DNA of 64,000 bases from an uncultured bacterium (lineage in GTDB: Bacteria; Verrucomicrobiota; Lentisphaeria; Victivallales; UBA1829): the NCBI GenBank assembly GCA_949292215.1, contig CASEYW010000123.1, positions 34,135 through 98,134 on the forward strand, given 5' to 3'. Each line of letters starts with the position of its first letter. Position 1 is the stretch's first letter. The position numbers were made by a program, and so were the translations under genes. The notes beneath the pieces were generated by a model. The model searched no databases and was not told where the DNA came from. It saw only the letters and a program-made list of their open reading frames with translations. Below, piece by piece: positions 26,801-34,368 of the stretch.

Positions 26801-27129
26801 GTTGCGTTTACATGAAGTTCTCTGCGGGAGATGAAGGCGTTTGACGGTTCCTGTTTCAGCATCGGTCCCTTTATTTCACATCCCAGCCAGTTTTTCTTTT
26901 TCCCATCTTTCCGGATTCGGATGACAAGAGTTCCCCTGCCTCCCTTTTTCTCCGGTTCCCAGACAACATTCAGACATGGATCGCTGCTGATGAAATCCTT
27001 CGCCGGATTTTCGGATCGCTGCAGCGAATAAGCGGTCGTTCTGATCGTTTTCCCATCTTCCACGCCAGCAAGAATTCCCGGAAGGGTTCCTAGCAGAAGC
27101 AAAAGAAGTGCTGCATTTTGCCGGTTCAT
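23875..27129 (-). CDS. Secreted clan GH-A glycosidase with C-terminal CBM9-like domain (module D)
   Basis: The 1084-aa product has a signal peptide (MNRQNAALLLLLLGTLPGILA). Beta-rich domains cover about 25-300. A GH39/GH5-like TIM barrel follows, with probable acid/base Glu439 in VVRNEPN and nucleophile near Glu539 in VITEFGW. The last 200 residues (KAELRICADPGALKMKVDVKDEV onward in pattern) look like a family 9 carbohydrate-binding domain. GGAGGAGA lies 7 bases before the ATG. It is the last gene of a four-gene operon, 43 bases after a secreted TPR protein. Substrate is unknown; GH39-type retaining chemistry is the best guess. Confidence 0.82.
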   Translation of the reverse strand: MNRQNAALLLLLLGTLPGILAGVEDGKTIRTTAYSLQRSENPAKDFISSDPCLNVVWEPEKKGGRGTLVIRIRKDGKKKNWLGCEIKGPMLKQEPSNAFISRRELHVNATLEVSGNLAPHGFRISYLDKTGKGASSWDEQKQGYHCMFGIGANPGKFSRKTTESQFGTVNNPSCGNGFLRLFVDPARGPAEIRISDLEITEAATYSHKIITPRYDGITFSDSAVIRIEPFRFREVSGGVVTAFDEENKAAHQMKIPVGRESFEFRIPDRGFYVVQVDARYQDGRLISSRMNTVTAGPKIPEELRKRSRFGCTGVYLPSAWSMEHGFYVTTCGWNNELNSMVREGRSGVLEYTGKPSRTFGGGLWGAYDKRWPDFNRDSMLHFAHFYANYPDCVMKPEHRGIAAKTHEQYPPDFAKLREAVRIWAKHSRMMPQCVVVRNEPNAGWKGSREELAKLHNVVAEAVKSVRPEVKLGGPCLYNIDMPLFKELVKLGILENLDYLIMHAYVYSTAPEQEFIQKVIELQEFMKTTKYHNLPLVITEFGWCGEPGDWQKPIPQLLRAQYTSRAHILLTARNVQGLVLFAGLFKPNGGDHDLGYSMVKPDHTPFPVYGAMATILRELTAVREGGTILPLAPGVFGAVFKRNGSTISAFWTEDKTVSSLVMKHVPNYVRKMMGTLLKPERELSLGPSPVFAEFPGTALAGIRLTPVKPILPGETISVPGMEDRLLTPWTEQTSPTTIRLRNNAPVGMYTIPVQQNGEWIGYRFEVVRLFSLSLRDVVWNGKPEEKPALKFSSVSRAGKTLPVEMELRLDDGRSVKRKLQHPPGKFEFLLEIPNSENGKRCLGTLVLRSETPFSETSCQVDRTPLAIPFFRNGAGEKEWKKVSGIPLHQFIRKGEMAPKDLSPLKAELRICADPGALKMKVDVKDEVFLQTRRGVGIWKEDSIQAAFDINADDPWEINNFYAGYNGHRVVEYGFAKTPGKDAVQCFRWLSYMYKENLPIGPVPELAALCRISRNDMTKTTHYDLVIPWKYLGFGNKLPDRSRRIGISILINDANRKGERRYLPYQFGIAPQKIIEKFERARFYEP

Positions 27130-27172
27130 AAAAGTCTCCTCCGTCTATGGGTGATGGTTCCTGTGTGATTTG

Positions 27173-28090
27173 TCATGGTTTCATCCATTTCTGCCACAAT
27201 GCGATCTTCTGTTCCAGATAGGCGGGAATGGAGGGATTCTCTCTCAAACGGCGGATGACAAGTTCCAGCGATTTCGGATCCTTCATGAAAAAGGCTGCAT
27301 CCCCCATCAGTCCGCATTGATACGGCGGAATGTATTCTTCTTCATCGGATTCCAGATAATCGCGGAGCAATTTCCTTCCTTCCTCTTTTCTCCCGAGTCC
27401 GAAGAGCGCCTGCGATTTCAGAATGACGGAACTGCGCTTTTTTTTCAGCGCCGAAAGATTCTCCGCACAGCGGTCCGCTTCCTGATATTTCTTTCCCTGA
27501 AGACAGGCCAGACCATAATAAAAATAGTTGTTCTCGCTGACGCTGAGCTTCAGCGCTTTTTGAAGCGTTTCAATGGCTTCTGAGGTTCTTTTCGCATCCA
27601 GAGCGGCGGTTCCTTTCCGGAGATACTGAACATTCAGAGCGTTTTTCCAGTTCTTCTGCAAGGGTTTCTGATATTCCGCTTTTTCAGGACAGCGTTCGAA
27701 AAACAGCAGAAATTTCTCCTGAAGAGAAATCTCTTCCAGGCCTGCGATAAAATTTCCAATTGGAGCCATCTGGTGGGAGGAGGGCTGCTTCGGATAGGTT
27801 CGGTCAAGAATCCGGTTCATCTCTTCGACCGCCTCTTTTTTCCTGTTCAGGTTTTTCAGCGCGATTCCCCGGATCAGATGTGCTTCAATCCGGTTGTATT
27901 CATCCAGGTCCGGGCGGGCAAGAAGGCGGTCCGCGCAGGAGATCGCCTCCTTGAATTTCCTTTCCCTGTTCGCCTGCTGTCCGAGCTGTCGGAGATAGGA
28001 AGGTTCCTCCTCTTTCCCATCCGCGGCTAAACTCAAAGTAAAAGAAACTGCACCGATCAGAACCAAATTCCGCAGCATGTTCAGGATCAT
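27173..28090 (-). CDS. Exported TPR-repeat protein
   Basis: The 305-aa product has a signal peptide (MLRNLVLIGAVSFTLSLAA) and then helical repeats of the tetratricopeptide type across nearly the whole chain, for example LRQLGQQANRERKFKEAI and YFYYGLACLQGKKYQEAD. Such proteins are binding scaffolds. It sits between a pseudopilin and a secreted glycosidase in one operon, so a role in assembling or docking the enzyme outside the inner membrane is plausible but unproven. No other module in the window has one. Confidence 0.8.
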   Translation of the reverse strand: MILNMLRNLVLIGAVSFTLSLAADGKEEEPSYLRQLGQQANRERKFKEAISCADRLLARPDLDEYNRIEAHLIRGIALKNLNRKKEAVEEMNRILDRTYPKQPSSHQMAPIGNFIAGLEEISLQEKFLLFFERCPEKAEYQKPLQKNWKNALNVQYLRKGTAALDAKRTSEAIETLQKALKLSVSENNYFYYGLACLQGKKYQEADRCAENLSALKKKRSSVILKSQALFGLGRKEEGRKLLRDYLESDEEEYIPPYQCGLMGDAAFFMKDPKSLELVIRRLRENPSIPAYLEQKIALWQKWMKP

Positions 28091-28126
28091 ATTCTCTCCT
28101 TTTTCTTTTGTTTCATTGCCGGAAAG

Positions 28127-28876
28127 TCAATATTCCGGCACGATTCCTTTCTGCCTGTTGATAATTTTGAAAAACACGATCAATCCCTCGTAATTATAGG
28201 TCTGCGATTTCAATGCAACTTCGTTTCCCGTATCTTTGATCGACTCGGCGTGGCCATCGGCAAAAAGCTCGTTGTTGAATCCTTTATGCAGAGGCCCTTT
28301 GTTCAGCGTGCCTCCGAACAGAAAACAACTGTACAGGATCTGTGAGGCTCCTCGCTTGATTTTTGAGTTCAGAAGAGGGCGCAGCTCTGTACTCCGTTCG
28401 CTGTAAGAACCGAGAAAACCGTATTGTCCGGCAGCGTCGGTGAGCGGATAGGGCGTGTAACATGCCTGCGAATAACTGGAGGAGTGCCGGGTGAATGACG
28501 GACACCAGATGACTGGATATCCGTGAAGCAGCAATGCCGGGCTGATCTTTTGTTTCGGTCCCAGATAATGATGGACGGCAAGACGCGCCACCCCGTATTT
28601 GTCATCCAGCGGATCGGAATAATTCGCAAGTGCATTGGCCTTCTGAACGGCGATGTTGCCGTTTGAGTCTCCTGCATACATTCCGAGACCGATTCCGATC
28701 TGTTTCATCTGCGAAATACATTGAATCCGTCTTGCGGATTCCCGTGCCTGATTGAGCGCAGGAAGCAGTATTGAAATAAGAATAGCTAAAATTGCAATTA
28801 CAATCAGAAGTTCAATCATTGTGAACATTTGAATGTTTCTGCCGGAATGGGCTCCCGATTCTGATCTTAAAACCAT
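28127..28876 (-). CDS. Pseudopilin-like protein with prepilin N-terminus (module D)
   Basis: The 249-aa product has a 17-residue leader, then [16 protein letters not shown] and LLPAL. The residue before the helix Phe is Met instead of Gly. Conserved cysteines lie in RIQC and WCPSF. The C-terminal motif is exactly His, nine residues, DGH ([13 protein letters not shown]). GGGGAGA precedes the ATG by 9 bases. The first 10 bases overlap the end of the GntR gene, so expression is coupled to the regulator. Confidence 0.88.
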   Translation of the reverse strand: MVLRSESGAHSGRNIQMFTMIELLIVIAILAILISILLPALNQARESARRIQCISQMKQIGIGLGMYAGDSNGNIAVQKANALANYSDPLDDKYGVARLAVHHYLGPKQKISPALLLHGYPVIWCPSFTRHSSSYSQACYTPYPLTDAAGQYGFLGSYSERSTELRPLLNSKIKRGASQILYSCFLFGGTLNKGPLHKGFNNELFADGHAESIKDTGNEVALKSQTYNYEGLIVFFKIINRQKGIVPEY

Positions 28877-29904
28877 TTGATGATTCTCCCCGGTTGAGGT
28901 TGTCCGTGATTTTGAAAACAGTTCAGCAGAGTTTTTGCGGCGGTTCGTCCCGCTTTGACTCCGGTCTGATAATACGTCGTTTCGATGGAGTGAATGTTCA
29001 AAGCCGGATTGGCAAAGCGGAGTTGCTGCGCAAGTGAATCTCCATCAAACAGTACCGGCAGATTTTTCCGATCCGGGTTCCTTTTCAGAAATTCCAGAAC
29101 CGGAGTGTATACAGTTCCGTCTGCGACAAGTCCGTCGATCGCCGGTTCGTTCCGGAACAGTTTCTCCAGAACATCCGCCATGTTCTCCTGTTCCGGGATG
29201 ACATGGCTTTCCGGAATGAGAATTCCATGTTTTTCGAACATTTTCCGGAAGCCTTCCATCCGCTCTCTTGTCCCTCCGCAGTAGAGCGGATTTCTCAGGT
29301 TCCTGTCAAGAAAGAATTTCGCCCAGGCGGCTCCTTTTTGAGCAAAATCAAAACGGATGAAATTTCCGGTGGGAAGCGGGTCTGTGTCCACGTAGGGCGA
29401 GAGCACCGATATCACAGGATACTGCTTGAGCAGCATCTGGTTGATGACGGGAATATCCCTGTCGTCCGGAATGATCCACAGCAAGGCGTCCAGAAGAGTC
29501 TCCTTGAGAGTTGCTGCAAAGTTTTCATCCATTTCGTCGGGCAGAGTCAGCATTTCCTGCTGGTATCGGACGTTTCCCATTTCCAGAGAGAACCCCGCGG
29601 CGATCAGAGAGGAATAGTTGCTGTGAAAGTACGACTGACGGCCATGCGCCACCACTCCAATGATATATTGCAGATTGAGAGAATGTTTCGGATTCGTGAA
29701 CAGCCCTTTCCTTTTTTCCAGCCGGATGGCAAATCCTTCTTCCTCCAATTCTTCCAGAGCCCGGCGGACCGTAATTCTGCTGATTTTGAACAAATCCATC
29801 AGTTCCTGTTCAAGAGGCAAGCGCTGCGGAGTTTTTCCCGCCTTGTCGACGATTCGGTGGAGATACCGCTTGATCGGCTGGGTTAAAAGTATTTTTTTAT
29901 ACAT
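28867..29904 (-). CDS. GntR-family regulator with LacI-type sugar-binding domain
   Basis: The 345-aa product has a GntR winged helix at residues 10-68 ([18 protein letters not shown], then [14 protein letters not shown]). A LacI-type sensor follows, ending in [12 protein letters not shown] and the usual [17 protein letters not shown]. It heads the operon with pseudopilin, TPR protein and glycosidase. AAGGA precedes the ATG by about 6 bases. A 24-bp inverted repeat over its own -10 box is a likely binding site, so autorepression is expected. Confidence 0.9.
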   Translation of the reverse strand: MYKKILLTQPIKRYLHRIVDKAGKTPQRLPLEQELMDLFKISRITVRRALEELEEEGFAIRLEKRKGLFTNPKHSLNLQYIIGVVAHGRQSYFHSNYSSLIAAGFSLEMGNVRYQQEMLTLPDEMDENFAATLKETLLDALLWIIPDDRDIPVINQMLLKQYPVISVLSPYVDTDPLPTGNFIRFDFAQKGAAWAKFFLDRNLRNPLYCGGTRERMEGFRKMFEKHGILIPESHVIPEQENMADVLEKLFRNEPAIDGLVADGTVYTPVLEFLKRNPDRKNLPVLFDGDSLAQQLRFANPALNIHSIETTYYQTGVKAGRTAAKTLLNCFQNHGQPQPGRIIKWF

Positions 29905-29938
29905 ATTTATCCTTAAATAAAATACTTTAATTCTTTAT

Positions 29939-29962
29939 TTACGTAATAATATTATAACGTAA
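29939..29962. promoter_or_regulatory. Operator candidate: 24-bp inverted repeat over the -10 box
   Basis: The half TTACGTAATAAT (29939-29950) faces ATTATAACGTAA (29951-29962); eleven of twelve positions are symmetric. It overlaps the -10 box of the GntR promoter, which fits repression by blocking RNA polymerase. Confidence 0.65.
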
Positions 29963-29978
29963 AATCTGTTTTTGTCAA
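29951..29978 (-). promoter_or_regulatory. Near-consensus promoter of the module D operon
   Basis: On the minus strand, -35 TTGACA (29978-29973) and -10 TATAAT (29956-29951) are both perfect, with a 16-base spacer. Confidence 0.8.
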
Positions 29979-30041
29979 CCCCTTTTTCCAGAAAAATCAG
30001 GAAAACGGATGAAAAAAGCAGGATGACTTTTTCCTCTTTTC

Positions 30042-30070
30042 TTGAATTTTCAATGATGAAGAAGTATATT
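30042..30070 (+). promoter_or_regulatory. Promoter of the IclR/oxidoreductase operon
   Basis: A -35 TTGAAT (30042-30047) and -10 TATATT (30065-30070) are separated by 17 bases. A palindrome TTGAATTTTCAA at 30042-30053 covers the -35 box and may be the IclR operator; that role is inference. Confidence 0.55.
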
Positions 30071-30210
30071 TCAAAATAGATGTGATATTTTTTTATTATT
30101 GATGAAAAATGGGCCCGGTTCGCTTCTGGAATGCGGACTGATCGGGTTCCTGGTCCGGGAAATGCACAGGAATCTTTTCCCGAAGGAACGTGAAACAGGG
30201 ATGCGGATAC

Positions 30211-30954
30211 ATGGTACAATCGGTAAGACGATGTGCGGAGATTCTGGAGTGCGTTTCGGATCATCCGGAAGGAGCGACTTTGAGTGAAGTTGCAGCTGCG
30301 GTCGGGTTGAAATATACCACGGTCTACAATCTTGTCATCAGTCTGGAGGCATGTGGTCTTTTGGAAAAGGATGCGGAGAACATTCTTTTTCCGGGACGGC
30401 AGCTCGGAGTGCTGAATGCCTGCCGTTTACGTTCCGCCTATATCCGACAGTTGAAGCGTCTTGCCGTGGACCTTGCAGCATATCCACGGGAGCATACGAT
30501 TGCCTTTTCCGTAATCCGAGACTACCGCATGGAAGGAATTGCCCACAAGGGATTGCGGGAAAAACAGTTGAAGTTCGGCCGATATGATTTCCATCTGTTT
30601 GATACTGTGGCGGGAATTGTTTTTTTCAGTTTTCTGCCGGAAAAAGATCAGCTGCAGCTGTTGGAGCGAAATCGAAATGCTCCGGAATTCGGCCCCTGCT
30701 GGGGATCGGAGGAACGACTTTGGAAAGCGGTGGAATTCTGCCGTAGAAACGGTTATTCTCTGCATCCGATGGACAACCCGGAGTTCGCCCGGATCGGAGT
30801 GCCAGTCTTTGCTGACGGACATCTCCTCGGAGCTCTGACCTGGGGATGGACTCCTCCGGAGATGCCGGAGGTGGAAGCGGTCCTCCAGTTGCTCCGGAAT
30901 CTGCCGGAACTCTCTGCAGAGATCAAACTTGAAACAAAACCTATTCTGGCGTAA
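30211..30954 (+). CDS. IclR-family transcriptional regulator
   Basis: The 247-aa product has an IclR winged helix (VQSVRRCAEILECVSDHP, LSEVAAAVGLKYTTVYNLV, LEACGLLEK) at residues 2-62. An effector-binding domain follows that ends in VPVFADGHLLGALTWG. IclR proteins sense small metabolites, often aromatic or sugar acids. I chose the ATG at 30211 (AGGGA nine bases upstream); a GTG at 30190 is possible. It lies 28 bases before an FAD oxidoreductase gene in the same direction and probably regulates it. Confidence 0.85.
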   Translation: MVQSVRRCAEILECVSDHPEGATLSEVAAAVGLKYTTVYNLVISLEACGLLEKDAENILFPGRQLGVLNACRLRSAYIRQLKRLAVDLAAYPREHTIAFSVIRDYRMEGIAHKGLREKQLKFGRYDFHLFDTVAGIVFFSFLPEKDQLQLLERNRNAPEFGPCWGSEERLWKAVEFCRRNGYSLHPMDNPEFARIGVPVFADGHLLGALTWGWTPPEMPEVEAVLQLLRNLPELSAEIKLETKPILA

Positions 30955-30982
30955 CAGCCGGATAGGACAAAAAGGGGTGAAT

Positions 30983-32221
30983 ATGGATTTTGACGTGAAG
31001 TATGATGTCGCCGTCATTGGCGGCGGAATTGCGGGGGTCGCTGCAGCTTTGCAGGCGGCACGGTCGGGAAAGAAAACGGTTCTCGTGGAAAAGACGATTC
31101 TGCTTGGAGGACTTGCCACCAGCGGACTCGTCTATATCTATCTGCCGCTCTGCGACGGCAATGGGCATCAGGTTACATTCGGTATTTCCGAGGAACTCAT
31201 CCGCAGAAGTATCCAATACGGACCAGGCGACATTCCGGAACACTGGCAGCAAGGCAAAAATGCCAGAGAAGAAGACCGTTTCCGCTGTATCTTTTCTCCC
31301 GCATCATTCATGCTTGCTCTTGATGAAGCTGTTCAGGAGGCAGGAATTGATCTCTGGTTTGATACCCTTGTCTGCGGAGCAGAAGTAAATGGAAACCGAC
31401 TGACCGGGGCCATCGTGGAAAATGAAAGCGGACGAGGCGTTATCCATGCAAAACGTTTTGTGGATGCCAGCGGCAGCTCCATTCTATCCCGTCGTGCCGG
31501 CGTACCGTGCCTTGATGCCGACAATTATCTGTCCATCTGGTCGCTGGAATACCGTCATGACGCCGATCCGGGAGGGCGGAATCTCAGCAGGGGAATCTCC
31601 ATGTGTTTTGGTGGAGCATGGGCAAACGGAGAAACCAGCATGACCGACCGAGAGCTTGCACGTGCCGGACTCTCCCGGGAATGTTTGCGCAATGCGCCCT
31701 ATCGCGGAATTTCCGGAAAAAAAGTGTCGGAATTTGTTCTGCATACGCGGAACTGTCTCCGGGAACATTATCTGTCAAACTATGAATCCGGCAAGTATGA
31801 CCGCAAGTCGAATTTTCCCTTGAAACTTCCTGTGATGCCGCAGTTCCGTAAAATCCATTGCATCAAAGGCGAATATGTGCTCAAGGACAAGGAACACGCA
31901 ACTCCCTTTGACGACTCCGTCGGATTGCTTGCCGACTGGAGAAAAGCCGGATTTGTCTGGGAAATCCCATATCGGACGCTCTATCCGGAAAACCATCTCG
32001 GCGGACTGCTTGCTGCCGGGCGCTGCTCCTCCGCAAGCGGCGACGCATGGGAAGTTACCCGGGTCATCCCTTCCGCCGCTATGACCGGACAGGTCGCCGG
32101 ACTCGCTGCGGCTCTCTCTATCGACGAAAATGTCGAGCCGCCAGATCTGAACGTCCAGACCCTCCAGGCTGAACTGCGAAAACTTGGATTCCCTCTCCAT
32201 TTTGCTGATGTCGGACTCTGA
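30983..32221 (+). CDS. FAD-dependent oxidoreductase (FAD_oxidored family)
   Basis: The 412-aa cytoplasmic product has an N-terminal Rossmann FAD motif, VAVIGGGIAGVAAALQAA, followed by VLVEK and the LLGGLATSGLV segment typical of the FAD_oxidored group. A second FAD-contacting stretch, HLGGLLAAGRCSSASGDAW, lies near residue 350. Relatives with this plan are often found beside glycan genes, but their substrates are mostly unknown. AGGGGTG precedes the ATG at 30983. A long hairpin follows the stop. Confidence 0.82.
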   Translation: MDFDVKYDVAVIGGGIAGVAAALQAARSGKKTVLVEKTILLGGLATSGLVYIYLPLCDGNGHQVTFGISEELIRRSIQYGPGDIPEHWQQGKNAREEDRFRCIFSPASFMLALDEAVQEAGIDLWFDTLVCGAEVNGNRLTGAIVENESGRGVIHAKRFVDASGSSILSRRAGVPCLDADNYLSIWSLEYRHDADPGGRNLSRGISMCFGGAWANGETSMTDRELARAGLSRECLRNAPYRGISGKKVSEFVLHTRNCLREHYLSNYESGKYDRKSNFPLKLPVMPQFRKIHCIKGEYVLKDKEHATPFDDSVGLLADWRKAGFVWEIPYRTLYPENHLGGLLAAGRCSSASGDAWEVTRVIPSAAMTGQVAGLAAALSIDENVEPPDLNVQTLQAELRKLGFPLHFADVGL

Positions 32222-32231
32222 AATCTCTACC

Positions 32232-32277
32232 GCCTTTCCATCCCCGCCGCTCTGCGGCGTTCGGGAGGGAAAGGTGT
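32232..32277 (+). terminator. Long GC hairpin after the oxidoreductase gene, probable terminator
   Basis: An outer stem pairs CCTTTCC (32234-32240) with GGAAAGG (32269-32275). An inner stem pairs CGCCGC (32246-32251) with GCGGCG (32255-32260) around a TCT loop. The T run after it is short, so termination is likely but not certain. Confidence 0.5.
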
Positions 32278-32564
32278 AATTTCCCGTAAAAATATGTTCG
32301 ACTTTCCTTCTCATCAGACAAGGCTGATCGCTTTTTTCTTTTTCAAAAACGCTTCAGCTGCCGGATCGGAAAGTTCAGCTGTTTTTTCTTTTAACATTCC
32401 GGCAGACTCTGCTTTTTTGTAAAAAAATCATTTTTTTTTGAAATTTCACTTGCAAGTTGTAAATTCTGGTTTAATTTAGTTTACAGAAAACGTTCCGGGG
32501 GCCCTGCCGAAGTTCAAAGCGACGGGAAGGGAGACAGAATTCAAGTCAAGGGGGGAAGCTTGTC
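32278..32564. other. Regulatory leader upstream of the LexA-like gene
   Basis: This AT-rich stretch has two symmetric elements: the perfect palindrome ACTTGCAAGT at 32448-32457, and an inverted pair TGTAAA (32458-32463) and TTTACA (32480-32485). Either could be the repressor's own operator. TTGCAA (32450-32455) or TTGTAA could serve as a -35 box, but I see no clear -10. No gene is evident. Confidence 0.4.
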
Positions 32565-33188
32565 ATGAAAGGATTGACTGCAAAACAGCACGATATTCTC
32601 GTCTATATCGAACATTTCATCTCTGAAGAAGGCATGCCGCCGACTGTCTATGAGATTGCCGATCATTTCAAAATCAAAACATCAACAGTTTTTGCCCATC
32701 TCAGAGCGCTTCAGAAGAAAAACTGCATCAGCAGGAGCTCCAAAGCCCGGAGCATCGCCTTGACAGGAGTGAAGCGGAAATCGCGTCATCCGGCGGGACT
32801 CCGGGCAATACCGGTCTATGATGAATGGGAGGATGATTCTGCTTTCTGTTCCGGAATCCAGAAAGAGTTTTACTGCGATTCCACCCTTTTTGAAAAGACT
32901 CTTCATACAGATTCTCACAATCTGTACGCATTCCGTGTTCACGGCAGTGGAATGAAAGAATTCGGGATTCTGGATGGAGATATCGCTATCGTGAAACGGC
33001 ATCCTGATTCTGTGAAAAAAGGAGATATTCTCGTTACCGTGGAAAACGGAGAATCCATCTTGAAAAGCTGCATGGAGATTGAAAACGACCGTCTTTCCCT
33101 CATTGATGGCAGTGGAAAAACGGAAGAACGGTCCCTTAAGGAGATTCCTCTGAAAGGTGTCGTTATCGGCGTTCAGAGAATTCTTTGA
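32565..33188 (+). CDS. LexA-like repressor with degenerate protease site
   Basis: The 207-aa product follows LexA in order and length. It has the winged helix (LTAKQHDILVYIEHFISEEG, PPTVYEIADHF, FAHLRALQKKNCISR) at residues 4-66, then an S24 peptidase-like domain. The active-site block normally reads G-D-S-M; here it is GSGM (127-130), so the nucleophilic Ser position holds Gly129. Lys167 of the dyad (ESILKS) is kept. The Ala-Gly self-cleavage bond is also not visible at the expected place after the IP. It may therefore be a repressor that does not cleave itself. AAGGGGGG lies 9 bases before the ATG. Confidence 0.85.
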   Translation: MKGLTAKQHDILVYIEHFISEEGMPPTVYEIADHFKIKTSTVFAHLRALQKKNCISRSSKARSIALTGVKRKSRHPAGLRAIPVYDEWEDDSAFCSGIQKEFYCDSTLFEKTLHTDSHNLYAFRVHGSGMKEFGILDGDIAIVKRHPDSVKKGDILVTVENGESILKSCMEIENDRLSLIDGSGKTEERSLKEIPLKGVVIGVQRIL

Positions 33189-33202
33189 ACGAAACAAGAG
33201 AG

Positions 33203-33236
33203 GGGCTCCGCAGGAGAGCCCAGCCGAGACAGTCGG
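33203..33236. terminator. Two small hairpins between converging genes
   Basis: GGGCTC/GAGCCC (33203-33208 with 33216-33221) and CCGA/TCGG (33224-33227 with 33233-33236) lie in the 50-bp gap between the converging LexA-like and GntR genes. No T run is seen, so termination is a weak inference. Confidence 0.35.
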
Positions 33237-33238
33237 AT

Positions 33239-34285
33239 TCAGCTGTTACGGACCGGAACCGCAACAGGAATCTGTTCCGGAGGAAGTGTTTTGTCATGGA
33301 TCAGCTTGAACACTCTCTCCACAGCAGCTGCGGCATAGTTCCGGATCGGCGGATCGTATGACCAGCCGCCGGGGACCGGAATGTTTTCCCGGTAGATTCC
33401 GTTGTTGATCAGACGGCATTTTTCTCCGCGGTCAATTCCCAGCGAATCGAAGATATTCAGAATTTTGTTTACCAGAAACAGCGGATTGACCACGGCATCC
33501 ACGGGAACACCCAGTTCCAGAAATTCCTTCAGTCGTGCCAGACTGCTTTCGCATCCGGGGAGGAAGAGTTTTTCGTTGAGGGGCTGTCCCGCTTCTGCAA
33601 AGGTCCGCAGGAGAGAATCGCGGGCTGCATTCCACGGCTTGCGGTCTGCAAGAAAAACGACATTCCGGCGTTTTTCCGCCAGGAGCCGTTTTGCGATTTC
33701 CGTCCCGAGTGCATCCATGTCAAAATAGACACAGTCGCACCCGGGAAGCGGCTCACTCTTCATGACGACAAGAGGCAGACCGTGGCGGCGAAGGGAAAGA
33801 AGCGTTTTCGTCTCGACAGACGGTCCCTCCCAGATCAGACCGTCCAGGTCTTCCGCTAGAATTTCCTTTACAATCTTCTCGTGATTTGTCGAAGTCAGGT
33901 TGATGATGTGCAGAACCGCAGGGCGGTGAATCACCTCTTCGAGTACCTGAGCAAGCACCGCTCCGAAAAAGATCTCGTAATGTACAACCATTCCATCGCC
34001 GAAAATGATGCCGATGATCGGCATCCCGTCCATGTTTCCCCCCTTCTGATTTCCTTCAATGTTGGGGTTGATGAACGAACCGATTCCGGGACGGCCGATG
34101 ACATAACCGTCATCGGTCAATGTTTTCATCGCCTTGCTGACGGTGGGCCGGCTGCACCCGAACTGCTTTGCCAGTTCCTGGGCTGTCGGCAGCTGAAGAG
34201 CTTTTCCACCTGCACGATGTATCCGGTTCAGCACATAGCGCCGGATCTTCATATATTCTGCTGAAAAGGCTGTTCGTTCTGCCAT
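33239..34285 (-). CDS. GntR-family regulator with LacI-type sugar-binding domain
   Basis: The 348-aa product has a GntR winged helix at residues 10-70 (LQLPTAQELAKQFGCSRP, then TVSKAMKTLTDDGYVIGRP) and a LacI-type sensor from about 85. I chose the ATG at 34285 (AGAAAG just upstream) over a GTG 18 bases earlier. It lies behind the pseudopilin-glycosidase pair in the same direction, 83 bases after the glycosidase stop, and has its own promoter and palindrome. It is the likely regulator of that module. Confidence 0.88.
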   Translation of the reverse strand: MAERTAFSAEYMKIRRYVLNRIHRAGGKALQLPTAQELAKQFGCSRPTVSKAMKTLTDDGYVIGRPGIGSFINPNIEGNQKGGNMDGMPIIGIIFGDGMVVHYEIFFGAVLAQVLEEVIHRPAVLHIINLTSTNHEKIVKEILAEDLDGLIWEGPSVETKTLLSLRRHGLPLVVMKSEPLPGCDCVYFDMDALGTEIAKRLLAEKRRNVVFLADRKPWNAARDSLLRTFAEAGQPLNEKLFLPGCESSLARLKEFLELGVPVDAVVNPLFLVNKILNIFDSLGIDRGEKCRLINNGIYRENIPVPGGWSYDPPIRNYAAAAVERVFKLIHDKTLPPEQIPVAVPVRNS

Positions 34286-34322
34286 GATCTTTCTGATTCC
34301 CACAAAACACTTTTTTTCTTAG

Positions 34323-34359
34323 TATCGCGATAAGATAAAACAGGGATTTGATTTTGCAA
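34323..34359 (-). promoter_or_regulatory. Promoter and palindrome upstream of the 34285 regulator
   Basis: On the minus strand, -35 TTGCAA (34359-34354) and -10 TATCTT (34337-34332) have a 16-base spacer. A perfect palindrome TATCGCGATA at 34323-34332 sits next to the -10 box and is a candidate operator. Confidence 0.45.
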
Positions 34360-34368
34360 GTTTAAATC

